Of a stretch of 64,000 nt of DNA, positions 35,936 to 44,757 are shown piece by piece. Each line of letters opens with the position of its first letter. Within the stretch, counting starts at the first letter, position 1. Source of the DNA: Leifsonia xyli subsp. cynodontis DSM 46306 (GTDB taxonomy: Bacteria; Actinomycetota; Actinomycetes; Actinomycetales; Microbacteriaceae); assembly GCF_000470775.1 (NCBI RefSeq), contig NC_022438.1:434001-498000 (forward strand), read 5' to 3'. Below the pieces are notes generated by a model that ran no database searches, had not been told where the DNA came from, and saw nothing but the letters and a program-made list of their open reading frames with translations. Both the position numbers and the translations under genes were made by a program.

Positions 35936-36541
35936 GTGCAGATCCGAGAACTGACGATCCCCGACGCGTATGAGATCACCCCCGTCCAGCACGCCGACGA
36001 CCGCGGACTCTTCTTCGAGTTCTACCGGTTCGACCGTCTCGAGGAGGCCGTCGGCCACTCTCTCGATCTCAAACAGGGCAACACCTCGGTGTCGCGGCGG
36101 GGGTCGGTGCGCGGCATCCACTTCGCCGACATCCCGCCGAGCCAGGCCAAGTACGTGATGGCCCCGCGCGGAGCGGTGCTCGACTTCGTCATCGACATCC
36201 GTGTGGGCTCGCCGACGTTCGGCCAGTGGGACTCGGTGCTTCTCGACGACAAGGACCGCCGCGCGCTCTACGTCGCGGAAGGGCTCGGCCACTGCTTCGT
36301 CGCCCTGACCGACGACGCCACCGTCAGCTATCTGGTCACCGATGTCTACACTCCCACGCGCGAGCACGGGATCAACCCGCTCGACAGCGACATCGCCCTC
36401 ACGTTCCCGGTCCCGGAGGATGAGCTGCTGCTCTCGCTGAAGGACACGGACGCACCCGGGCTCGCTGAGGCGCAGGCGTCCGGCCTGCTGCCCACCTGGG
36501 ACGCCGCACGCGACTTCTACGCCTCGCTCGCCCACAAGTAA
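35936..36541 (+). CDS. rmlC: dTDP-4-dehydrorhamnose 3,5-epimerase
   Basis: 201-residue cupin-fold epimerase. FYRFDRLEEAVGHSLDLKQGN, RRGSVRGIHF with the catalytic histidine and GLGHCFVALTDDATVSYL. Third step of dTDP-L-rhamnose synthesis. GTG start without a Shine-Dalgarno; rmlA follows after 15 bases. Confidence 0.94.
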   Translation: MQIRELTIPDAYEITPVQHADDRGLFFEFYRFDRLEEAVGHSLDLKQGNTSVSRRGSVRGIHFADIPPSQAKYVMAPRGAVLDFVIDIRVGSPTFGQWDSVLLDDKDRRALYVAEGLGHCFVALTDDATVSYLVTDVYTPTREHGINPLDSDIALTFPVPEDELLLSLKDTDAPGLAEAQASGLLPTWDAARDFYASLAHK

Positions 36542-36556
36542 GGGAAACTCCACACC

Positions 36557-37420
36557 ATGCGCGGAATCATCCTCGCCGGCGGCTCCGGCACGCGGCTCTG
36601 GCCCATCACCAAGGGCATCTCGAAGCAGCTCATGCCGATCTACGACAAGCCGATGATCTATTACCCGCTGTCGACGCTGATGATGGCCGGGATCAACGAG
36701 ATCCTCATCATCACGACGCCGGAGTACAACGACCAGTTCCGTGCCCTGTTCGGCGACGGCTCCGCGCTCGGCATCCGGATCGAGTACGCGGTGCAGCCCT
36801 CGCCGGACGGCCTCGCGCAGGCCTTCGTCATCGGCGAGGAGTTCATCGGCGACGAGTCGGTTGCGCTGGTCCTCGGCGACAACATCTTCCACGGTACCGG
36901 GCTCGGCTCGGCTCTGCGCCAGCACACCGACATCGACGGCGCGCTCATCTTCGCCTACCAGGTCAGCGATCCGACGGCATACGGTGTCGTGGAGTTCGAC
37001 GACGACTTCACGGCGCGCTCCATCGAGGAGAAACCCGCGCAGCCGAAGAGCGAGTACGCGGTCCCCGGTCTGTACTTCTACGACAACTCGGTGGTCGAGA
37101 TCGCCAAGACGATCGAGCCGAGCGCGCGCGGCGAGCTGGAGATCTCCACCGTCAACGAGCGCTACCTGGAGGCCGGGCGCTTGCAGGTGCAGGTCTTGGA
37201 CCGCGGCACCGCATGGCTCGACACCGGCACCTTCGAGTCGATGATGCAGGCGTCCGAGTATGTGCGCGTCATCGAAGACAGGCAGGGCTTCAAGGTCGGC
37301 TGCATCGAGGAGATCGCCTGGCGGGCGGGATGGATCAGCGACGCGCAGCTGAGCGAGCTCTCGCAGCCGCTGGTCAAGAGCGGCTACGGGCAGTACCTGC
37401 GCCGGCTCCTCGGCGGCTGA
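36557..37420 (+). CDS. rmlA: Glucose-1-phosphate thymidylyltransferase
   Basis: 287-residue nucleotidyltransferase making dTDP-glucose, the first step. [46 protein letters not shown] and EIAWRAGWI. Short form lacking the long C-terminal extension. With rmlB, C and D it completes the pathway within 3.5 kb. Confidence 0.96.
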   Translation: MRGIILAGGSGTRLWPITKGISKQLMPIYDKPMIYYPLSTLMMAGINEILIITTPEYNDQFRALFGDGSALGIRIEYAVQPSPDGLAQAFVIGEEFIGDESVALVLGDNIFHGTGLGSALRQHTDIDGALIFAYQVSDPTAYGVVEFDDDFTARSIEEKPAQPKSEYAVPGLYFYDNSVVEIAKTIEPSARGELEISTVNERYLEAGRLQVQVLDRGTAWLDTGTFESMMQASEYVRVIEDRQGFKVGCIEEIAWRAGWISDAQLSELSQPLVKSGYGQYLRRLLGG

Positions 37421-37425
37421 ACGGG

Positions 37426-38298
37426 TCAGCGACCGCGGGTGAGGAGCCAGGCCCGCACGCTCAGCGCCGCCCTTAGCGCCACTCGGACGGGCGCGAGGAG
37501 CGGACCGGGGTACTTCCCTGCGAGGAAGCGATAGGCGCTGTCGTGGTGGACGACGAGCATCCGCTTCGACTCGGATCTCGTGGAGAGCCCGCCGTGATGG
37601 ATCACGGAGGCTGCGGGCTCGTAGCGGTTGCGATACCCGGACCGGGCGAAGCGGAAACCGAGATCGACATCCTCGAAGTACATGAAGTACGCCTCGTCGA
37701 AGCCGCCGATCCGCTCGAACGCCTGGCGCCGCACGAGGACGCACGCGCCGGAGAGCCAGCCGACATCGCGCGCCTCGAGCCTCCGCTCGGAGCGGTACGC
37801 GCGCGTCCACGGGTTCGTCGGCCACACGCGGACGAAAAGCGCGTGACCGATCCCCGTGCGCAGCGAGGGAATGCTGCGAGCCGACGGATAGACGGTGCCG
37901 TCCTCGTTCAGGATGCGCGGTCCCACCGCCGCGATCCGCTCGTCCGAGTCGAGCCGCTCACGCAGCACCTCGATCGAGCGGGGGCTGACGATGATGTCCG
38001 GATTGCAGATCAGGACGGCATCCACCGATTCCGGCAGCGTCCTCACCGCCAGATTGACCGCGCCGCCGTACCCGTGGTTCTCGGCCAGGGCGAGGACCCG
38101 GGCGCCGTGCGCGGACGCCACCCGCCGGGTCTCGTCGATGTCGGCGGAGCCGTTGTCTGCGATCACGACCGGATGACCGTTGTCGATCTCGGACTGCAAT
38201 GAGCCGAGGAAAGAGCCGAATTGACCGCTCGAGTTATAGCTGACCGTCACGACGGCCGTCGCTTCGGCGGATCGGGGCACTCGTCGAGTGTACTTCAT
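37426..38298 (-). CDS. Glycosyltransferase family 2 (rhamnosyltransferase-like)
   Basis: 290-residue GT-A enzyme. VVTVSYNSSGQFGSFLGSL, IADNGSADID, ENHGYGGAVNLAVR and the DxD-like region ICNPDIIVSP, then VGWLSGACVLVRRQAFERIGGFDE. Resembles WbbL-type dTDP-Rha transferases. Ends 6 bases from the end of rmlA, convergent. A membrane linker transfer role is possible but unproved. Confidence 0.9.
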   Translation of the reverse strand: MKYTRRVPRSAEATAVVTVSYNSSGQFGSFLGSLQSEIDNGHPVVIADNGSADIDETRRVASAHGARVLALAENHGYGGAVNLAVRTLPESVDAVLICNPDIIVSPRSIEVLRERLDSDERIAAVGPRILNEDGTVYPSARSIPSLRTGIGHALFVRVWPTNPWTRAYRSERRLEARDVGWLSGACVLVRRQAFERIGGFDEAYFMYFEDVDLGFRFARSGYRNRYEPAASVIHHGGLSTRSESKRMLVVHHDSAYRFLAGKYPGPLLAPVRVALRAALSVRAWLLTRGR

Positions 38299-38417
38299 CC
38301 TCGCGGGGCGCTCTCAGACGCCCTTTATGCAAGGCTCCTCATCCTTCTGTGGCAAGATTGCGGACGGCACCCGACAATGGCCGAACGGCGCAAGACCAGG
38401 AAGACGAGAAAGACGAC

Positions 38418-39701
38418 GTGACAGCAGTGAGCAGGCTATTCTCTCGGGCCGTCGAGCGCGGTCCCCGGGTGATCGCACGCAAGACCCGTACGGCCTACTC
38501 GATGCTCAAGAACAACGGTCTGCGGGCGACCTTCGGATATCTGAAGTTCAAGATCGGCTCTGTGACCGGCCCCCAGCGTCCTCGTCTGCTGGTCGACCTC
38601 GCCGATGCGGCCGCTGTGGACTGGACCGAGCTTCCGGCGCGGATCACCGATCCGATCGTCGTGTCGGACCGGCCGGTGCGGATCGCCTGGATCATGTCCC
38701 CTCCCGGCAAGGAGAGCGGCGGGCACCAGAATCTCTTCCGTTTCATCCGTTTCGCGGAGCTCGCAGGGCACATCTGCGATGTCTACCTCTACAACGCGGG
38801 CGACGCTGTGATCGACCTCCCGGTCATCCGCGACATGCTCGAGTCGTCGGAGGCCTACCCGAGGCTCGACGGCGAACTCCGGATCTGGGACCGGTCGGTC
38901 GGCGTCGCTGACGGAACCGAGGCGATCTTCGCGACCGGATGGGAGACCGCGTACCCCGCGTTCCTGGACGAGAGCCGCGCTCGCCGGCTCTACTTCGTCC
39001 AAGACTTCGAGCCGCTCTTCTACCCGCTCGGTTCGGAGGCCCTGCTGGCGCAGAACACCTATCGGTTCGGTTTCCACGGGATCACCGCGGGCGGCTGGCT
39101 CGCCGACAAGCTGAGGACCGAGTACGGGATGAAGGCGGACCACTTCGATTTCTCCGTCGATCGCTCGCTGTACACCTTCGACAACACCGGCCGGCGCAAT
39201 GAGATCTTCTTCTACGCCCGCCCCGTCACCCCGCGCCGGGCGTTCGAGTTCGGCCTGATGGTGCTCACAGAGTTCGCCAAAATGCGCCCGGACGTGAAGA
39301 TCAACCTGGCGGGCTGGGATGTGTCCAACTGGGAGATCCCGTTCGAGTTCGACAACCTCTCCAGCCTCCAGCTCAGCGAGCTCAACGCTGTCTACAACCG
39401 CTGTGCCGCCGGGCTCGTGCTCTCCCTCTCCAACATGTCCCTGCTGCCGCTGGAACTGCTGTCGAGCGGTGTCATCCCGGTCGTGAACGACGGAGCCAAC
39501 AACCGGATGGTCTCCGGCAACGAGTACATCGTCTATGTGCCCACCTCACCGATGGCCATCGCGCAGAAGCTGGCCGAGATCGTGGATCGCCCCGACGCGC
39601 CCGCCTATGCCGCGCTGGCGTCCAAATCCGTCGCCGACACCACCTGGGAGGATTCGGGTCGGGCTTTCGTCGCCGCCTTCGAGAGGGCGATGCGTGGATA
39701 G
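38418..39701 (+). CDS. WsaF-like glycosyltransferase (GT-B)
   Basis: 427 residues. The region LYFVQDFEPLFYPLGSE, then FGFHGITAGGWLADKL and SNMSLLPLELLSSGVIPVV match the WsaF-type rhamnan transferases known from S-layer glycan assembly. GTG 38418 is chosen because a purine-rich stretch (GGAAGACGAG) lies upstream and residues before it look unstructured; GTG 38349 is also in frame. Its stop overlaps the next gene's GTG by eight bases. Confidence 0.85.
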   Translation: MTAVSRLFSRAVERGPRVIARKTRTAYSMLKNNGLRATFGYLKFKIGSVTGPQRPRLLVDLADAAAVDWTELPARITDPIVVSDRPVRIAWIMSPPGKESGGHQNLFRFIRFAELAGHICDVYLYNAGDAVIDLPVIRDMLESSEAYPRLDGELRIWDRSVGVADGTEAIFATGWETAYPAFLDESRARRLYFVQDFEPLFYPLGSEALLAQNTYRFGFHGITAGGWLADKLRTEYGMKADHFDFSVDRSLYTFDNTGRRNEIFFYARPVTPRRAFEFGLMVLTEFAKMRPDVKINLAGWDVSNWEIPFEFDNLSSLQLSELNAVYNRCAAGLVLSLSNMSLLPLELLSSGVIPVVNDGANNRMVSGNEYIVYVPTSPMAIAQKLAEIVDRPDAPAYAALASKSVADTTWEDSGRAFVAAFERAMRG

Positions 39702-40620
39702 CGCCGCGGTCATCGGAGCCAATGGGTTCCTCGGCTCTCATCTCGTCGACGCGCTCGTGGCCGAAGGGCTGTCGGTCACGGCGTTCGATCGCTTCTCGGC
39801 GCTGCCGTCGTTCGGCGCCGGCAGCGTCCGCCTCATCACGGGCGACTTCCTCAATCGGGCCGATCTGGAGCAGGCCGTCACCGGCCAGCGCTATGTCTTC
39901 CATTTCCTCTCCACCACGACACCGGCCACAGCGGCCGGCGACCCGACGTTCGACATCCGGACGAATGTCGCTCAGACGGTCGAACTGCTCGAGAGCTGTG
40001 CGGCCGCGGGAGTCGAGCGGGTCTTCTACGCCTCGACCGGCGGGGCGATCTACGGCGACCAGGGCAAGTCGGAGTATTCCGAGGCCGATCGCGCGCTGCC
40101 GGTCTCTCCTTATGGCATCGGCAAGCTCACGATCGAGCACTACCTCGAGTTCTTCCGCCGCACGCACGGGCTCGACTACACGATCCTGCGCATCTCCAAC
40201 CCTTATGGAACCCGTCAGCACCTCAATCGCAAGCAGGGCCTCATCCCGATCGCGCTCCGCCGGATCGCCCGCGGCGAACCCGTTCTTCAACTGGGCGATG
40301 GCGGGATGGTGCGCGACTACATCTATGTCGAAGACCTGGTGCGCATGATCATGCCACTGGTCCGCGATGTCGGAGCCCACCGCCTCTACAACATGGGCAG
40401 CGGCACCGGCTGCTCGGTCGCACAGATCCTGGACGTGCTCCGGGACGTCACCGAGGTGGACTTCGCGATCGATGTCCGTCCGGCTCCCGCGACCTTCGTG
40501 GATCGTGTCGTGCTGGACACCTCCCGCTATGTCCACGAGTTCGGCGCGCTCATGTCCGCGACGGGGTTGCGCGAGGGCGTCGAAAGCACCTACGAAGAGA
40601 TCCGGAGGCAGAGTGACTGA
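39694..40620 (+). CDS. NAD-dependent sugar epimerase/dehydratase
   Basis: 308 residues, extended SDR. NAD loop AVIGANGFLGSHLVDAL, catalytic serine region YASTGGAIYG, YGIGKLTIEHY with Tyr-x3-Lys, and ILRISNPYGTRQ. Likely a UDP-glucose 4-epimerase-like or related enzyme; the exact substrate is not readable. GTG 39694 overlaps the upstream stop, and its own stop overlaps the next start. It adds a further sugar to the polymer or modifies its donor. Confidence 0.88.
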   Translation: MDSAAVIGANGFLGSHLVDALVAEGLSVTAFDRFSALPSFGAGSVRLITGDFLNRADLEQAVTGQRYVFHFLSTTTPATAAGDPTFDIRTNVAQTVELLESCAAAGVERVFYASTGGAIYGDQGKSEYSEADRALPVSPYGIGKLTIEHYLEFFRRTHGLDYTILRISNPYGTRQHLNRKQGLIPIALRRIARGEPVLQLGDGGMVRDYIYVEDLVRMIMPLVRDVGAHRLYNMGSGTGCSVAQILDVLRDVTEVDFAIDVRPAPATFVDRVVLDTSRYVHEFGALMSATGLREGVESTYEEIRRQSD

Positions 40621-41596
40621 CGCGGCGAAAGTGGACGTGACGATCGCGATCCTCACCTACAACGGCGAAACGTATCTGGGACGGATACTGGAGATGATCC
40701 GGCGGCAGGACTTCCCTGGCACGGTCGAGGTCCTGGTGGTCGATTCCGGTTCGACCGATGCGACGATCGGCATTGTCGGCTCCTTCCCCGAGGTCGTGCT
40801 CGAGCAGATCCCGAACAGCGAGTTCGGCCACGGCCGCACCCGCAACCTCGCGGCGCAGCTCGCCCGGGGCGAGTTCGTCGCCTATCTGACACACGACGCG
40901 ATCCCCGCGTCGGAGTCCTGGCTCAGGGAACTGCTCGCGCCGTTCTCTCTCGACGAGAAGGTCGTGGCCGTGATGGGCAAGCAGGTGCCGCGACCGGGAT
41001 GCTTCCCGCTGCTCAAGTACGAGATCCGCGGGATGTTCGCCGGGTTCGGGCCCGATTTCGGCACGACCGTGTTCTACAAGGACGACTTCGCGAAAGACGA
41101 GGGCGTGCTCGGAGCGATGAGTTTCTACTCGGATGTGAACTCCGCCGCGCGGCGCGCTTTCCTCGTCGATGTGCTGCCCTATCGCGATGTGCGCTACGCC
41201 GAGGACCAGCTGTTCGGACGCGATGTCATCGAAGCGGGCTACAAGAAGGCGTACGCCGGGCGCGCGGCGGTCGAGCACTCGAACGACCTCACCCTGGCCG
41301 AGTACGAGTTGCGCATCTTCGACGAGACGGTCGGCCTCCGGGAGATCGGCTTCCCCATCCCGGCGATGACGAAGCGCGAACAGCGCCGTCTCACGGTGCG
41401 CGGGGTCCTCGGCGACTCCCTGCGGATACTGCGCGACGGAGACTATTCCTGGAAGCGCAAGCTGTACTGGCTCGCCCGCAACCCCGTCTACCAAATCGTC
41501 AAGTGGCGGAGCTATCGAGACTCCACCCTCGTGGACCTCGACGATAAGGACGCGGTGAAGGCCAAATCCCTGGAGCATTCGCGCAAGCGAGGGTGA
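40613..41596 (+). CDS. Glycosyltransferase family 2 (rhamnosyltransferase type)
   Basis: 327 residues. VTIAILTYNGETYLGRIL, VVDSGSTDATIGI, FGHGRTRNLAAQLARGEFVAYLTHDA and the C-terminal YAEDQLFGRDVIEAG with an ED acid pair. Close in style to RfbF/RmlT-type rhamnosyltransferases. GTG start inside the epimerase end. Confidence 0.9.
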   Translation: MTDAAKVDVTIAILTYNGETYLGRILEMIRRQDFPGTVEVLVVDSGSTDATIGIVGSFPEVVLEQIPNSEFGHGRTRNLAAQLARGEFVAYLTHDAIPASESWLRELLAPFSLDEKVVAVMGKQVPRPGCFPLLKYEIRGMFAGFGPDFGTTVFYKDDFAKDEGVLGAMSFYSDVNSAARRAFLVDVLPYRDVRYAEDQLFGRDVIEAGYKKAYAGRAAVEHSNDLTLAEYELRIFDETVGLREIGFPIPAMTKREQRRLTVRGVLGDSLRILRDGDYSWKRKLYWLARNPVYQIVKWRSYRDSTLVDLDDKDAVKAKSLEHSRKRG

Positions 41597-41933
41597 TGCG
41601 CCTCCGGCTCGCCCCCGTCGTCCACTCCGGGCGTTTCCACTCCAGTTCTACGAAAGCCCTCAGCGTCGCAGCCGTGAGCCGTCGGCGCGATCGCTTCGCG
41701 GCGGCGAGTCGCTCACGAGGAAGAAAAAGAGCCGGTCTCCCTTGATCCGGGCTGCGCGAGACGCTCGGACGATCCGGTGAGCTGATCTTCCGCGCACGGT
41801 GGTCGAGCAGTATGCCGCGGAAGGCATCGGCCGTCGAAGACGGCGATCGACCGAGAGGCTGGGGCCTGCTCCCAAGCCGCTCCGGGTAAAGTTGGCAAGG
41901 ATTTGTTTACCCTTTCTTAAGGGGAGGCAGACG
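41597..41933. other. 337-base intergenic region with an inverted repeat
   Basis: No convincing gene. Near the right end GGGTAAA (41884-41890) and TTTACCC (41906-41912) form a 7-base inverted repeat around a 15-base centre, followed by a strong GGGGAGG ribosome site at 41921-41927. Likely the promoter/operator region of the next gene. Confidence 0.55.
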
Positions 41934-42926
41934 ATGCGCCGAATGAAAGAAAGAGGAACGATGACTCCGCGTCGAGCGGTCTACACTGCTCTGCTGGGCG
42001 ACTACGAGGACATCAGCGAGCAGCCCATCGCACGGGAGACCGATGTGCCGTTCATCTGCCTGACCGACCGCGACGATCTGCTCAGCGACACCTGGACCTT
42101 CGTGCTCGCGGAGCTTCCCTTCCCGTTCGACCTCGTGCGTAGCCAGCGGGACTTCAAGATCCGCGGTCATCGTGTCCTGGACGAGTACGACGAGACGCTC
42201 TACATCGACAATTCTGTCCAGCTCCACGAGACGCCGGACGTCATTCTGGACGAATGGCTCGCCGACGCGGACTTCGCGGTGTCGGAGCACAGCTTCCGCG
42301 AGCGTGTCATCGACGAGTTCGATGAGATCGTGCGACTCAACTACGACGACGCCGGCCGTGTCAACGAGCAGCTCCTCCACTACGCGGAGGCTTATCCCGA
42401 TGTCCTCCATGAGCGTCCGTACTGGAACGGGATGCTCGCTCGCCGGAGCACTGCCGCGGTGGCGGAGACGATGCGCATCTGGTTCGACCATGTCTTGCGG
42501 TACTCGCGGCGCGACCAGCTCTCCGCCAATGTCGCCTTCTCCCTCGGCCCGGCAGGGGTCCACTCCATTGCGGAGAACAACAACCGTTCGTCCTGGCACC
42601 GCTGGCCGGTCGATGTGAGACGACGGGTGGAGCAGAGCGTCCTCACCGGACGGCGGACCGGTCCGCTTCTCGCTGAGGTCGCCCGGCTGGAACGCGAAGT
42701 GCTCCTTCAGAAGAGCCGTTCTGACGAGCTCGTCGGCGAGGTCGAGGTCGCAGATCGGCGCAGGCAGGCGGCCGAGAGGGAAACGGCGCGGGCCATCGCA
42801 GAGAAGGCGTGTATCGAGCAGCGACTCGCCGAGACCCTTGGCACTCTGTCGCGGCGCGCCTCCCGGCCGATCCGCGCCGTCAGAGAGAGCCTGCGGAAAC
42901 GCACATCGGGAGGGCCGACCGATTAG
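41934..42926 (+). CDS. DUF616-type glycosyltransferase-like protein with coiled-coil tail
   Basis: 330 residues. The N-terminal 220 residues (VYTALLGDYEDISEQP, VPFICLTDR, RDFKIRGHRVLDEYDETLYIDNSVQL) match the DUF616/TOD1-like group related to glycosyltransferases. Residues 230-320 are a charged heptad-like helix (LLAEVARLEREVLLQKSRSD). ATG 41934 has a GGGGAGG ribosome site 6 bases upstream; ATG 41961 is a weaker alternative. The TAG stop overlaps the proposed ATT start of the next gene. Confidence 0.82.
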   Translation: MRRMKERGTMTPRRAVYTALLGDYEDISEQPIARETDVPFICLTDRDDLLSDTWTFVLAELPFPFDLVRSQRDFKIRGHRVLDEYDETLYIDNSVQLHETPDVILDEWLADADFAVSEHSFRERVIDEFDEIVRLNYDDAGRVNEQLLHYAEAYPDVLHERPYWNGMLARRSTAAVAETMRIWFDHVLRYSRRDQLSANVAFSLGPAGVHSIAENNNRSSWHRWPVDVRRRVEQSVLTGRRTGPLLAEVARLEREVLLQKSRSDELVGEVEVADRRRQAAERETARAIAEKACIEQRLAETLGTLSRRASRPIRAVRESLRKRTSGGPTD

Positions 42927-43857
42927 GGTCCTCGTCACCGGCGCTGCCGGGTTCATCGGAGCCAACCTCGTCCGTGCGCTGCTGGAACGTGGCGACGTCG
43001 TCGTCGGTATCGACTCGCTGACCCCGTATTACGATCCGTCGCTCAAACAGGCCAACCTCGCCGGCCTGGTGAACGATCGCTTCCGGTTCATCGAACAGGA
43101 TGTCGCCGATCTGGACGCCGAGGCTCTGCGCTCGCTTCGGGTCGACGCCATCGTCCATCTTGCCGGTCAGCCCGGCGTCCGCGGGTCCTGGGGCGAGCAG
43201 TTCGGCGCTTACGCGCACGCGAACATCTCCACGACGCAGCGACTGCTCGAGGCGATGAAGGCCGTCCCCGATGCGCGCCTCGTCTACGCCTCCTCGTCCT
43301 CGGTCTATGGACAGGCCGAGAGCTACCCGACGACGGAAGACACGATCCCGGCGCCTCACAGCCCTTACGGCGTCACGAAACTCGCGGGGGAGCACCTCGT
43401 CCACCTCTACCGGGCCAATGACGGACTCGACACCGTCGCCTTCCGTTTCTTCACCGTCTACGGTCCGAGCCAGCGGCCGGACATGGCTTTCACGCGCTTC
43501 CTGAAGGCCGCGGCGACGGGCGAACCGGTCCACGTCTATGGCGATGGCGAGCAGATCCGCGACTTCACCTATGTCGGCGACATCGTGGCCGCTGTGCTCG
43601 CGGCGATCGACGCGGAGGGGCGCCTCCCCCGCGTGATGAATCTGTCAGGAGGTTCGAGCGCCTCCGTGAACGAGGTGCTCGATGTCATCGGCGACATCAC
43701 GGGCTGCCCGGTCGAGGTCCGGTACGAGACCTCCGTGCGGGGCGATGTTCTCCGCACCGGAGCCATGAACGACCTCGCCAGGAGCGCGATCGGCTGGACT
43801 CCCCGGGTGTCGCTGAGCGAGGGACTCCGTCGCCAATGGAAGGCTGTGCGGGTTTAG
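42922..43857 (+). CDS. NAD-dependent epimerase (UDP-glucuronate 4-epimerase-like), apparent ATT start
   Basis: 311 residues, extended SDR. VLVTGAAGFIGANLVRAL, HLAGQPGVRGSW, YASSSSVYGQ, catalytic YGVTKLAGEHL, FRFFTVYGPSQRPDMAF. The closest residues fit UDP-glucuronate or UDP-glucose 4-epimerases. The family N-terminus MRVLVTG falls exactly on ATT AGG GTC, with GGGAGGG 7 bases upstream. No ATG or GTG is in frame; the only other candidate is TTG 42838, which would add 28 unrelated residues. The gene may start at AUU or may be poorly expressed. The stop TAG touches the insertion sequence. Confidence 0.8.
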   Translation: MRVLVTGAAGFIGANLVRALLERGDVVVGIDSLTPYYDPSLKQANLAGLVNDRFRFIEQDVADLDAEALRSLRVDAIVHLAGQPGVRGSWGEQFGAYAHANISTTQRLLEAMKAVPDARLVYASSSSVYGQAESYPTTEDTIPAPHSPYGVTKLAGEHLVHLYRANDGLDTVAFRFFTVYGPSQRPDMAFTRFLKAAATGEPVHVYGDGEQIRDFTYVGDIVAAVLAAIDAEGRLPRVMNLSGGSSASVNEVLDVIGDITGCPVEVRYETSVRGDVLRTGAMNDLARSAIGWTPRVSLSEGLRRQWKAVRV

Positions 43858-44757
43858 AGGTGGTTTCAGTAGTCGGCGTGGCGGTGGTTGTTGTGGCTGG
43901 TTAGCGGGGATGCTGGTCGAGTGTCGACGCTTGCTGAGGATCGGTTCATTACGGATATGTTGTGGGAGCGGCTGGAGCCGTTGATTCCGCCTCGGCCGCC
44001 TGTGGTCAATGGGCGGGCTGGGCAGCCTCGGGTTCCTGACCGGAAGGTGTTCGCTGGGATCGTGTTCGTGCTGCTGACGGGGATCCCGTGGAAGAAGCTC
44101 CCGCCCGAGTTGGGGTATGGGTCCGGGGTCACTTGTTGGCGGCGTCTGCGTGAATGGTCCGAAGCGGGCGCGTGGGATGCACTGCGGAAGATCATGCTCG
44201 ACGAACTCGGCCAGGCTGGCATGATCGACTGGTCAAGAACCTGCCTGGACTCCGTAAGTGTCCGGGCGAAAAGGGGGGGCGATCTCACTGGACCTAACCC
44301 CACGGATCGTGGGAAACGGGGCACCAAGTACCATGTCCTGACCGACCGCAACGGACTCCCGCTGCATGTGGAGATCTCCGGCGCCAACCGACACGACTCC
44401 ATGCTCGTGGAACCTGTGTTAGACAACATCACCGCGATCAAGGGCGTCGGCCGCGGTCGGCCCAGACGCCGCCCGGTTATCTTCCACGCCGATAAGGCTT
44501 ACGACAACCGCCGCGTCCGCTGTTACCTGCGTTGTCGTGGGATCAAGGCACGCATCGCACGAATCGGAGTCGACTCCAAACAGTGACTGGGTAAACACTG
44601 TTGGGTAGTCGAACGCACCATGGCCTGGATCCTCGCCTTCCGGAAACTCGCCACTCGCTACGACCGCACCGCCTCAACGATCACGGCGCTCGTCGCTCTA
44701 GCAATCGCGATCACCAGCGCCCGCAAACTCACCAAAAACGACTACTGAAACCACCTC
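43857..44757 (+). mobile_element. IS5-family insertion sequence, degenerate
   Basis: 901 bp bounded by perfect 19-base terminal inverted repeats (GAGGTGGTTTCAGTAGTCG) and flanked by a TTA target duplication (43854-43856 and 44758-44760). Size, TNA-type 3-base duplication and DDE transposase fit the IS5 family. Its transposase has an internal stop, so the copy should be inactive unless supplied in trans. Confidence 0.92.
43888..44748 (+). pseudogene. IS5-family DDE transposase with in-frame TGA
   Basis: Reads as FITDMLWERLEPLIPPRPP, TGIPWKKLPPELGYGSG, a DDE-region CLDSVSVRAKRGG, GPNPTDRGKRGTKYH and HADKAYDNRRVRCYL, then TGA at 44584-44586 and on to WVVERTMAWILAFRKLATRYDR. The TGA (probably from CGA) precedes the last catalytic glutamate in VVERT, so a terminated product would lack it. 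A slippery AAAAGGGGGGG run at about 44271 is of the kind used for frameshifting in related elements, but here the frame is continuous across it. The final TGA lies in the right inverted repeat. Confidence 0.88.

Noticed and set aside
35903..37825. Long minus-strand open frames opposite rml genes and elsewhere (for example 3798-6107, 52314-53843)
   Set aside because: Arg/Asp/Glu-rich translations typical of antisense frames in 68-70% GC DNA. The opposite strand carries well-conserved enzymes.
44584..44586. Selenocysteine insertion at the transposase TGA
   Set aside because: The position is not a catalytic cysteine and no adjoining SECIS-like hairpin was seen. Nonsense decay is simpler.
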